DNA of 64,000 nucleotides from Viola odorata (taxonomy: Eukaryota > Streptophyta > Magnoliopsida > Malpighiales > Violaceae): assembly GCA_963691705.1 (NCBI GenBank), contig OY829543.1, forward strand, positions 26,931,523-26,995,522. The letters run 5' to 3'. Every line of letters begins with the position of its first letter. Within the stretch, counting starts at the first letter, position 1. This document shows positions 50,201-61,870 of this stretch, one piece after another. Both the position numbers and the translations under genes were made by a program. The notes under the pieces are model-generated. The model was not told where the DNA came from. It saw nothing but the letters and a program-made list of their open reading frames with translations, and searched no databases.

Positions 50201-51951
50201 CTTTGTCTTTTGAAGTCTACAGACTTATTTTCACATCATCGCTTTAAATTACCTTTTAGTTATTTTCCAACCCTTTTCCATAGTGCTGATGCATATCTCT
50301 CCTATGTAGGTACTCTGTGTGACATTCGCAAAGGAATGGAGCGCGCAGATTCGAGGACAAATCCATTTGAAGAGGGAGGAGATGATACGAGCATGAGGGC
50401 TCTCACTCGTATCCACGTCAAGACCTCATGGATAGGCCGCGCAAGATATGAGGAATGTCGCGCCAAGTCCTCGCAAACCATGAAGACATGCGCACACCAG
50501 GCGCGCCAACCCTAGCATCCCATGAAGTCCCCGCGCCTAAGCCATCCGAGGCCTTGCGCTAGCTCTCCAAGCCAATCTCTTCAAGCCCGCGGTCAAGGCC
50601 TTAAGTAAAGGGTAGTTTAGGGTTATTTCATGTAATAATTCCCAAGCCTACTCTTCGCCCATGGGAGAAAATTCCTTGTCTTTTGAAGTCTACAGACTTA
50701 TTTTCACATCATCGCTTTAAATTACCTTTTAGTTATTTTCCAACCCTTTTCCATAGTGCTGATGCATATCTCTCCTATGTAGGTACTCTGTGTGACATTC
50801 GCAAAGGGATGGAGCGCGCAGATTCGAGGACAAATCCATTTGAAGAGGGAGGAGATGATACGAGCATGAGGGCTCTCACTCGTATCCACGTCAAGACCTC
50901 ATGGATAGGCCGCGCAAGATATGAGGAATGTCGCGCCAAGTCCTCGCAAACCATGAAGACATGCGCACACCAGGCGCGCCAACCCTAGCATCCCATGAAG
51001 TCCCCGCGCCTAAGCCATCCGAGGCCTTGCGCTAGCTCTCCAAGCCAATCTCTTCAAGCCCGCGGTCAAGGCCTTAAGTAAAGGGTAGTTTAGGGTTATT
51101 TCATGTAATAATTCCCAAGCCTACTCTTCGCCCATGGGAGAAAAATCTTTGTCTTTTGAAGTCTACAGACTTATTTTCACATCATCGCTTTAAATTACCT
51201 TTTAGTTATTTTCCAACCCTTTTCCATAGTGCTGATGCATATCTCTCCTATGTAGGTACTCTGTGTGACATTCGCAAAGGAATGGAGCGCGCAGATTCGA
51301 GGACAAATCCATTTGAAGAGGGAGGAGATGATACGAGCATGAGGGCTCTCACTCGTATCCACGTCAAGACCTCATGGATAGGCCGCGCAAGATATGAGGA
51401 ATGTCGCGCCAAGTCCTCGCAAACCATGAAGACATGCGCACACCAGGCGCGCCAACCCTAGCATCCCATGAAGTCCCCGCGCCTAAGCCATCCGAGGCCT
51501 TGCGCTAGCTCTCCAAGCCAATCTCTTCAAGCCCGCGGTCAAGGCCTTAAGTAAAGGGTAGTTTAGGGTTATTTCATGTAATAATTCCCAAGCCTACTCT
51601 TCGCCCATGGGAGAAAAATCTTTGTCTTTTGAAGTCTACAGACTTATTTTCACATCATCGCTTTAAATTACCTTTTAGTTATTTTCCAACCCTTTTCCAT
51701 AGTGCTGATGCATATCTCTCCTATGTAGGTACTCTGTGTGACATTCGCAAAGGAATGGAGCGCGCAGATTCGAGGACAAATCCATTTGAAGAGGGAGGAG
51801 ATGATACGAGCATGAGGGCTCTCACTCGTATCCACGTCAAGACCTCATGGATAGGCCGCGCAAGATATGAGGAATGTCGCGCCAAGTCCTCGCAAACCAT
51901 GAAGACATGCGCACACCAGGCGCGCCAACCCTAGCATCCCATGAAGTCCCC
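47222..51951 (+). repeat. 5-mer HOR of the GTACTGTGTG family, two copies of 2365 bp
   Basis: Copies are 47222-49586 and 49587-51951. The order is [GTACTGTGTG unit; K; K with AAAGGGATGG; K; K]. In the second copy the first unit is K-type instead of E-type while keeping GTACTGTGTG, so the left and middle marks have been separated by conversion. The unit at 50060 has a private CATGTCATAATT, found again at 54790. Confidence 0.88.
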
Positions 51952-54900
51952 GCGCCTAAGCCATCCGAGGCCTTGCGCTAGCTCTCCAAGCCAATCTCTT
52001 CAAGCCCGCGGTCAAGGCCTTAAGTAAAGGGTAGTTTAGGGTTATTTCATGTAATAATTCCCAAGCCTACTCTTCGCCCATGGGAGAAAATTCCTTGTCT
52101 TTTGAAGTCTACAGACTTATTTTCACATCATCGCTTTGAGTTACCTTTCAGTTATTTTCCAACCCTTTTCTATAGTGCTGATGCATATCTCTCCTATGTA
52201 GGTACTGTGTGTGACATTCGCAAAGGAATGGAGCGCGCAGATTCGAGGACAAATCCATTTGAAGAGGGAGGAGATGATACGAGCATGAGGGCTCTCACTC
52301 GTATCCACGTCAAGACCTCATGGATAGGCCGCGCAAGATATGAGGAATGTCGCGCCAAGTCCTCACAAACCATGAAGACATGCGCACACCAGGCGCGCCA
52401 ACCCTAGCATCCCATGAAGTCCCCGCGCCTAAGCCATCCGAGGCCTTGCGCTAGCTCTCCAAGCCAATCTCTTCAAGCCCGCGGTCAAGGCCTTAAGTAA
52501 AGGGTAGTTTAGGGTTATTTCATGTAATAATTCCCAAGCCTACTCTTCGCCCATGGGAGAAAAATCTTTGTCTTTTGAAGTCTACAGACTTATTTTCACA
52601 TCATCGCTTTAAATTACCTTTTAGTTATTTTCCAACCCTTTTCCATAGTGCTGATGCATATCTCTCCTATGTAGGTACTCTGTGTGACATTCGCAAAGGA
52701 ATGGAGCGCGCAGATTCGAGGACAAATCCATTTGAAGAGGGAGGAGATGATACGAGCATGAGGGCTCTCACTCGTATCCACGTCAAGACCTCATGGATAG
52801 GCCGCGCAAGATATGAGGAATGTCGCGCCAAGTCCTCGCAAACCATGAAGACATGCGCACACCAGGCGCGCCAACCCTAGCATCCCATGAAGTCCCCGCG
52901 CCTAAGCCATCCGAGGCCTTGCGCTAGCTCTCCAAGCCAATCTCTTCAAGCCCGCGGTCAAGGCCTTAAGTAAAGGGTAGTTTAGGGTTATTTCATGTAA
53001 TAATTCCCAAGCCTACTCTTCGCCCATGGGAGAAAATTCCTTGTCTTTTGAAGTCTACAGACTTATTTTCACATCATCGCTTTAAATTACCTTTTAGTTA
53101 TTTTCCAACCCTTTTCCATAGTGCTGATGCATATCTCTCCTATGTAGGTACTCTGTGTGACATTCGCAAAGGGATGGAGCGCGCAGATTCGAGGACAAAT
53201 CCATTTGAAGAGGGAGGAGATGATACGAGCATGAGGGCTCTCACTCGTATCCACGTCAAGACCTCATGGATAGGCCGCGCAAGATATGAGGAATGTCGCG
53301 CCAAGTCCTCGCAAACCATGAAGACATGCGCACACCAGGCGCGCCAACCCTAGCATCCCATGAAGTCCCCGCGCCTAAGCCATCCGAGGCCTTGCGCTAG
53401 CTCTCCAAGCCAATCTCTTCAAGCCCGCGGTCAAGGCCTTAAGTAAAGGGTAGTTTAGGGTTATTTCATGTAATAATTCCCAAGCCTACTCTTCGCCCAT
53501 GGGAGAAAAATCTTTGTCTTTTGAAGTCTACAGACTTATTTTCACATCATCGCTTTAAATTACCTTTTAGTTATTTTCCAACCCTTTTCCATAGTGCTGA
53601 TGCATATCTCTCCTATGTAGGTACTCTGTGTGACATTCGCAAAGGAATGGAGCGCGCAGATTCGAGGACAAATCCATTTGAAGAGGGAGGAGATGATACG
53701 AGCATGAGGGCTCTCACTCGTATCCACGTCAAGACCTCATGGATAGGCCGCGCAAGATATGAGGAATGTCGCGCCAAGTCCTCGCAAACCATGAAGACAT
53801 GCGCACACCAGGCGCGCCAACCCTAGCATCCCATGAAGTCCCCGCGCCTAAGCCATCCGAGGCCTTGCGCTAGCTCTCCAAGCCAATCTCTTCAAGCCCG
53901 CGGTCAAGGCCTTAAGTAAAGGGTAGTTTAGGGTTATTTCATGTAATAATTCCCAAGCCTACTCTTCGCCCATGGGAGAAAAATCTTTGTCTTTTGAAGT
54001 CTACAGACTTATTTTCACATCATCGCTTTAAATTACCTTTTAGTTATTTTCCAACCCTTTTCCATAGTGCTGATGCATATCTCTCCTATGTAGGTACTCT
54101 GTGTGACATTCGCAAAGGAATGGAGCGCGCAGATTCGAGGACAAATCCATTTGAAGAGGGAGGAGATGATACGAGCATGAGGGCTCTCACTCGTATCCAC
54201 GTCAAGACCTCATGGATAGGCCGCGCAAGATATGAGGAATGTCGCGCCAAGTCCTCGCAAACCATGAAGACATGCGCACACCAGGCGCGCCAACCCTAGC
54301 ATCCCATGAAGTCCCCGCGCCTAAGCCATCCGAGGCCTTGCGCTAGCTCTCCAAGCCAATCTCTTCAAGCCCGCGGTCAAGGCCTTAAGTAAAGGGTAGT
54401 TTAGGGTTATTTCATGTAATAATTCCCAAGCCTACTCTTCGCCCATGGGAGAAAAATCTTTGTCTTTTGAAGTCTACAGACTTATTTTCACATCATCGCT
54501 TTAAATTACCTTTTAGTTATTTTCCAACCCTTTTCCATAGTGCTGATGCATATCTCTCCTATGTAGGTACTCTGTGTGACATTCGCAAAGGAATGGAGCG
54601 CGCAGATTCGAGGACAAATCCATTTGAAGAGGGAGGAGATGATACGAGCATGAGGGCTCTCACTCGTATCCACGTCAAGACCTCATGGATAGGCCGCGCA
54701 AGATATGAGGAATGTCGCGCCAAGTCCTCGCAAACCATGAAGACATGCGCACACCAGGCGCGCCAACCCTAGCATCCCATGAAGTCCCCGCGCCTAAGCC
54801 ATCCGAGGCCTTGCGCTAGCTCTCCAAGCCAATCTCTTCAAGCCCGCGGTCAAGGCCTTAAGTAAAGGGTAGTTTAGGGTTATTTCATGTCATAATTCCC

Positions 54901-57154
54901 AAGCCTACTCTTCGCCCATGGGAGAAAAATCTTTGTCTTTTGAAGTCTACAGACTTATTTTCACATCATCGCTTTAAATTACCTTTTAGTTATTTTCCAA
55001 CCCTTTTCCATAGTGCTGATGCATATCTCTCCTATGTAGGTACTCTGTGTGACATTCGCAAAGGAATGGAGCGCGCAGATTCGAGGACAAATCCATTTGA
55101 AGAGGGAGGAGATGATACGAGCATGAGGGCTCTCACTCGTATCCACGTCAAGACCTCATGGATAGGCCGCGCAAGATATGAGGAATGTCGCGCCAAGTCC
55201 TCGCAAACCATGAAGACATGCGCACACCAGGCGCGCCAACCCTAGCATCCCATGAAGTCCCCGCGCCTAAGCCATCCGAGGCCTTGCGCTAGCTCTCCAA
55301 GCCAATCTCTTCAAGCCCGCGGTCAAGGCCTTAAGTAAAGGGTAGTTTAGGGTTATTTCATGTAATAATTCCCAAGCCTACTCTTCGTCCATGGGAGAAA
55401 ATTCCTTGTCTTTTGAAGTCTACAGACTTATTTTCACATCATCGCTTTGAGTTACCTTTCAGTTATTTTCCAACCCTTTTCTATAGTGCTGATGCATATC
55501 TCTCCTATGTAGGTACTGTGTGTGACATTCGCAAAGGAATGGAGCGCGCAGATTCGAGGACAAATCCATTTGAAGAGGGAGGAGATGATACGAGCATGAG
55601 GGCTCTCACTCGTATCCACGTCAAGACCTCATGGATAGGCCGCGCAAGATATGAGGAATGTCGCGCCAAGTCCTCACAAACCATGAAGACATGCGCACAC
55701 CAGGCGCGCCAACCCTAGCATCCCATGAAGTCCCCGCGCCTAAGCCATCCGAGGCCTTGCGCTAGCTCTCCAAGCCAATCTCTTCAAGCCCGCGGTCAAG
55801 GCCTTAAGTAAAGGGTAGTTTAGGGTTATTTCATGTAATAATTCCCAAGCCTACTCTTCGCCCATGGGAGAAAAATCTTTGTCTTTTGAAGTCTACAGAC
55901 TTATTTTCACATCATCGCTTTAAATTACCTTTTAGTTATTTTCCAACCCTTTTCCATAGTGCTGATGCATATCTCTCCTATGTAGGTACTCTGTGTGACA
56001 TTCGCAAAGGAATGGAGCGCGCAGATTCGAGGACAAATCCATTTGAAGAGGGAGGAGATGATACGAGCATGAGGGCTCTCACTCGTATCCACGTCAAGAC
56101 CTCATGGATAGGCCGCGCAAGATATGAGGAATGTCGCGCCAAGTCCTCGCAAACCATGAAGACATGCGCACACCAGGCGCGCCAACCCTAGCATCCCATG
56201 AAGTCCCCGCGCCTAAGCCATCCGAGGCCTTGCGCTAGCTCTCCAAGCCAATCTCTTCAAGCCCGCGGTCAAGGCCTTAAGTAAAGGGTAGTTTAGGGTT
56301 ATTTCATGTAATAATTCCCAAGCCTACTCTTCGCCCATGGGAGAAAATTCCTTGTCTTTTGAAGTCTACAGACTTATTTTCACATCATCGCTTTAAATTA
56401 CCTTTTAGTTATTTTCCAACCCTTTTCCATAGTGCTGATGCATATCTCTCCTATGTAGGTACTCTGTGTGACATTCGCAAAGGGATGGAGCGCGCAGATT
56501 CGAGGACAAATCCATTTGAAGAGGGAGGAGATGATACGAGCATGAGGGCTCTCACTCGTATCCACGTCAAGACCTCATGGATAGGCCGCGCAAGATATGA
56601 GGAATGTCGCGCCAAGTCCTCGCAAACCATGAAGACATGCGCACACCAGGCGCGCCAACCCTAGCATCCCATGAAGTCCCCGCGCCTAAGCCATCCGAGG
56701 CCTTGCGCTAGCTCTCCAAGCCAATCTCTTCAAGCCCGCGGTTAAGGCCTTAAGTAAAGGGTAGTTTAGGGTTATTTCATGTAATAATTCCCAAGCCTAC
56801 TCTTCGCCCATGGGAGAAAAATCTTTGTCTTTTGAAGTCTACAGACTTATTTTCACATCATCGCTTTAAATTACCTTTTAGTTATTTTCCAACCCTTTTC
56901 CATAGTGTTGATGCATATCTCTCCTATGTAGGTACTCTGTGTGACATTCGCAAAGGAATGGAGCGCGCAGATTCGAGGACAAATCCATTTGAAGAGGGAG
57001 GAGATGATACGAGCATGAGGGCTCTCACTCGTATCCACGTCAAGACCTCATGGATAGGCCGCGCAAGATATGAGGAATGTCGCGCCAAGTCCTCGCAAAC
57101 CATGAAGACATGCGCACACCAGGCGCGCCAACCCTAGCATCCCATGAAGTCCCC
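51952..57154 (+). repeat. 7-mer and partial unit of the GTACTGTGTG family
   Basis: 51952-55262 is the same 5-mer followed by two additional plain K monomers (3311 bp = 7 x 473). The next copy starts at 55263 and follows the order for four monomers to 57154. Both first units are E with TTTTCTATAG, GTACTGTGTG and CCTCACAAAC. AAAGGGATGG units lie at 52898 and 56209. This domain is dominated by nearly invariant K monomers. Confidence 0.87.
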
Positions 57155-59519
57155 GCGCCTAAGCCATCCGAGGCCTTGCGCTAGCTCTCCAAGCCAATCT
57201 CTTCAAGCCCGCGGTCAAGGCCTTAAGTAAAGGGTAGTTTAGGGTTATTTCATGTAATAATTCCCAAGCCTACTCTTCGCCCATGGGAGAAAATTCCTTG
57301 TCTTTTGAAGTCTACAGACTTATTTTCACATCATCGCTTTGAGTTACCTTTCAGTTATTTTCCAACCCTTTTCCATAGTGCTGATGCATATCTCTCCTAT
57401 GTAGGTACTCTGTGTGACATTCGCAAAGGAATGGAGCGCGCAGATTCGAGGACAAATCCATTTGAAGAGGGAGGAGATGATACGAGCATGAGGGCTCTCA
57501 CTCGTATCCACGTCAAGACCTCATGGATAGGCCGCGCAAGATATGAGGAATGTCACGCCAAGTCCTCGCAAACCATGAAGACATGCGCACACCAGGCGCG
57601 CCAACCCTGGCATCCCATGAAGTCCCCGCGCCTAAGCCATCCGAGGCCTTGCGCTAGCTCTCCAAGCCAATCTCTTCAAGCCCGCGGTCAAGGCCTTAAG
57701 TAAAGGGTAGTTTAGGGTTATTTCATGTAATAATTCCCAAGCCTACTCTTCGCCCATGGGAGAAAATTCCTTGTCTTTTGAAGTCTACAGACTTATTTTC
57801 ACATCATCGCTTTGAGTTACCTTTCAGTTATTTTCCAACCCTTTTCCATAGTGCTGATGCATATCTCTCCTATGTAGGTACTCTGTGTGACATTCGCAAA
57901 GGAATGGAGCGCGCAGATTCGAGGACAAATCCATTTGAAGAGGGAGGAGATGATACGAGCATGAGGGCTCTCACTCGTATCCACGTCAAGACCTCATGGA
58001 TAGGCCGCGCAAGATATAAGGAATGTCGCGCCAAGTCCTCGCAAACCATGAAGACATGCGCACACCAGGCGCGCCAACCCTAGCATCCCATGAAGTCCCC
58101 GCGCCTAAGCCATCCGAGGCCTTGCGCTAGCACTCCAAGCCAATCTCATCAAGCCCGCGGTCAAGGCCTTAAGTAAAGGGTAGTTTAGGGTTATTTCATG
58201 TAATAATTCCCAAGCCTACTCTTCGCCCATGGGAGAAAAATCCTTGTCTTTTGAAGTCTACAGACTTATTTTCACATCATCGCTTTGAGTTACCTTTCAG
58301 TTATTTTCCAACCCTTTTCCATAGTGCTGATGCATATCTCTCCTATGTAGGTACTCTGTGTGACATTCGCAAAGGAATGGAGCGCTCAGATTCGAGGACA
58401 AATCCATTTGAAGAGGGAGGAGATGATACGAGCATGAGGGCTCTCACTCGTATCCACGTCAAGACCGCATGGATAGGCCGCGCAAGATATGAGGAATGTC
58501 GCGCCAAGTCCTCGCAAACCATGAAGACATGCGCACACCAGGCGCGCCAACCCTAGCATCCCATGAAGTCCCCGCGCCTAAGCCATCCGAGGCCTTGCGC
58601 TAGCTCTCCAAGCCAATCTCTTCAAGCCCGCGGTCAAGGCCTTAAGTAAAGGGTAGTTTAGGGTTATTTCATGTAATAATTCCCAAGCCTACTCTTCGCC
58701 CATGGGAGAAAAATCTTTGTCTTTTGAAGTCTACAGACTTATTTTCACATCATCGCTTTAAATTACCTTTTAGTTATTTTCCAACCCTTTTCCATAGTGC
58801 TGATGCATATCTCTCCTATGTAGGTACTCTGTGTGACATTCGCAAAGGAATGGAGCGCGCAGATTCGAGGACAAATCCATTTGAAGAGGGAGGAGATGAT
58901 ACGAGCATGAGGGCTCTCACTCGTATCCACGTCAAGACCTCATGGATAGGCCGCGCAAGATATGAGGAATGTCGCGCCAAGTCCTCGCAAACCATGAAGA
59001 CATGCGCACACCAGGCGCGCCAACCCTAGCATCCCATGAAGTCCCCGCGCCTAAGCCATCCGAGGCCTTGCGCTAGCTCTCCAAGCCAATCTCTTCAAGC
59101 CCGCGGTCAAGGCCTTAAGTAAAGGGTAGTTTAGGGTTATTTCATGTAATAATTCCCAAGCCTACTCTTCGCCCATGGGAGAAAAATCTTTGTCTTTTGA
59201 AGTCTACAGACATATTTTCACATCATCACTTTAAATTACCTTTTAGTTATTTTCCAACCCTTTTCCATAGTGCTGATGCATATCTCTCCTATGTAGGTAC
59301 TCTGTGTGACATTCGCAAAGGATTGGAGCGTGCAGATTCGAGGACAAATCCATTTGAAGAGGGAGGAGATGATACGAGCATGAGGGCTCTCACTCGTATC
59401 CACGTCAAGACCTCATGGATAGGCCGCGCAAGATATGAGGAATGTCGCGCCAAGTCCTCGCAAACCATGAAGACATGCGCACACCAGGCGCGCCAACCCT
59501 AGCATCCCATGAAGTCCCC
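57155..59519 (+). repeat. Monomers 122-126, mixed order
   Basis: The order is E, E, E, K, K. In the first, the usual CCCTAGCATC is CCCTGGCATC, which removes the stop of the open frame and lengthens it to 132 codons (57305-57703). The third has GAGCGCTCAG, like the unit at 40605, plus an otherwise K-like GAAAAATCC. The fifth has CATCACTTT and AAAGGATTGG, marks of the HOR that follows, so it is transitional. Confidence 0.85.
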
Positions 59520-61870
59520 ACGCCTAAGCCATCCGAGGCCTTGCGCTAGCTCTCCAAGCCAATCTCTTCAAGCCCGCGGTCAAAGCCTTAAGTGAAGGGT
59601 GGTTTAGGGTTATTTCATGTAATAATTCCCAAGCCTACTCTTCGCCCATGGGAGAAAATTCCTTGTCTTTTGAAGTCTACAGACTTATTTTCACATCATC
59701 GCTTTGAGTTACCTTTCAGTTATTTTTCAACCCTTTTCCATAGTGCTGATGCATATCTCTCCTATGTAGGTACTCTGTGTGACATTCGCAAAGGAATGGA
59801 GCGCGCAGATTCGAGGACAAATCCATTTGAAGAGGGAGGAGATGATACAAGCATGAGGATTCTCACTCGTATCCACGTCAAGACCTCATGGATAGGCCGT
59901 GCAAGATATGAGGAATGTCGCGCCAAGTCCTCGCAAACCATGAAGACATGCGCACACCAGGCGCGCCAACCCTAGCATCCCATGAAGTCCCCGCGCCTAA
60001 GCCGTCCGAGGCCTTGCGCTAGCTCTCCAAGCCAATCTCTTCAAGCCCGCGGTCAAGGCCTTAAGTAAAGGGTAGTTTAGGGTTATTTCATGTAATAATT
60101 CCCAAGCCTACTCTTCGCCCATGGGAGAAAAATCTTTGTCTTTTGAAGTCTACAGACTTATTTTCACATCATCACTTTAAATTACCTTTTAGTTATTTTC
60201 CAACCCTTTTCCATAGTGCTGATGCATATCTCTCCTATGTAGGTACTCTGTGTGACATTCGCAAAGGATTGGAGCGCGCAGATTCGAGGACAAATCCATT
60301 TGAAGAGGGAGGAGATGATACGAGCATGAGGGCTCTCACTCGTATCCACGTCAAGACCTCATGGATAGGCCGCGCAAGATATGAGGAATGTCGCGCCAAG
60401 TCCTCGCAAACCATGAAGACATGCGCACACCAGGCGCGCCAACCCTAGCATCCCATGAAGTCCCCGCGCCTAAGCCATCCGAGGCCTTGCGCTAGCTCTC
60501 CAAGCCAATCTCTTCAAGCCCGCGGTCAAGGCCTTAAGTAAAGGGTAGTTTAGGGTTATTTCATGTAATAATTCCCAAGCCTACTCTTCGCCCATGGGAG
60601 AAAATTCCTTGTCTTTTGAAGTCTACAGACTTATTTTCACATCATCGCTTTGAGTTACCTTTCAGTTATTTTCCAACCCTTTTCCATAGTGCTGATGCAT
60701 ATCTCTCCTATGTAGGTACTCTGTGTGACATCCGCAAAGGAATGGAGCGCGCAGATTCGAGGACAAATCCATTTGAAGAGGGAGGAGATGATACAAGCAT
60801 GAGGGCTCTCACTCGTATCCACGTCAAGACCTCATGGATAGGCCGCGCAAGATATGAGGAATGTCGCGCCAAGTCCTCGCAAACCATGAAGACATGCGCA
60901 CACCAGGCGCGCCAACCCTAGCATCCCATGAAGTCCCTGCGCCTAAGCCATCCGAGGCCTTGCGCTAGCTCTCCAAGCCAATCTCTTCAAGCCCGCGGTC
61001 AAGGCCTTAAGTAAAGGGTAGTTTAGGGTTATTTCATGTAATAATTCCCAAGCCTACTCTTCGCCCATGGGAGAAAATTCCTTGTCTTTTGAAGTCTACA
61101 GACTTATTTTCACATCATCGCTTTGAGTTACCTTTCAGTTATTTTCCAACCCTTTTCCATAGTGCTGATGCATATCTCTCCTATGTAGGTACTCTGTGTG
61201 ACATCCGCAAAGGAATGGAGCGCGCAGATTCGAGGACAAATCCATTTGAAGAGGGAGGAGATGATACAAGCATGAGGGCTCTCACTCGTATCCACGTCAA
61301 GACCTCATGGATAGGCCGCGCAAGATATGAGGAATGTCGCGCCAAGTCCTCGCAAACCATGAAGACATGCGCACACCAGGCGCGCCAACCCTAGCATCCC
61401 ATGAAGTCCCCGCGCCTAAGCCATCCGAGGCCTTGCGCTAGCTCTCCAAGCCAATCTCTTCAAGCCCGCGGTCAAGGCCTTAAGTAAAGGGTAGTTTAGG
61501 GTTATTTCATGTAATAATTCCCAAGCCTACTCTTCGCCCATGGGAGAAAATTCCTTGTCTTTAGAAGTCTACAGACTTATTTTCACATCATCGCTATGAG
61601 TTACCTTTTAGTTATTTTCCAACCCTTTTCCATAGTGCTGATGCATATCTCTCCTATGTAGGTACTTTGTGTGACATTCGCAAAGGAATGGAGCCCGCAG
61701 ATTCTAGGACGAATCCTTTTGAAGAGGGAGGAGAGGGCTCTCACTCGTATCCACGTGAAGACCTCACGGATAGGCCGCGCAAGCCATGAGGAATGCCGCG
61801 CCAAGTCCTCACAAACCATGAAGACATGCGTGCACCAGGCGCGCCAACCCTAGCATCCCATGAAGTCCCC
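59520..61870 (+). repeat. 5-mer HOR copy 1, 2351 bp
   Basis: The unit is [E with TGAAGGGTGG and ATGAGGATTCTC; K with CATCACTTT and AAAGGATTGG; E with GACATCCGC and GATACAAG; a second such E; a diverged 459-bp E]. The length is 5 x 473 - 14. Marks such as AGCCGTCCGAGG (60000) and GTCCCTGCGCC recur 2351 bp downstream. Confidence 0.93.
61412..61870 (+). repeat. Most diverged monomer, 459 bp
   Basis: It has far more private changes than any other unit: TTTAGAAGTC (TAG in place of the TTG), CGCTATGAG, GTACTTTGTG, GGAGCCCGCAG, GACGAATCCTTTTG, GTGAAGACCTCACGG, AGCCATGAGG and GCGTGCACC. A 14-bp deletion removes the left arm of the inverted repeat (junction about 61735). The left part of the same unit type starts again at 63763. 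It may be an older or edge-derived variant carried back into the array by the HOR duplication. Confidence 0.9.

Noticed and set aside
59592..59975. Longer 127-codon frames at 59592 and 61943
   Set aside because: They are the usual open stretch after the TAA. A single GTA-to-GTG change merely creates an alternative start codon, and the two are duplicates of each other.
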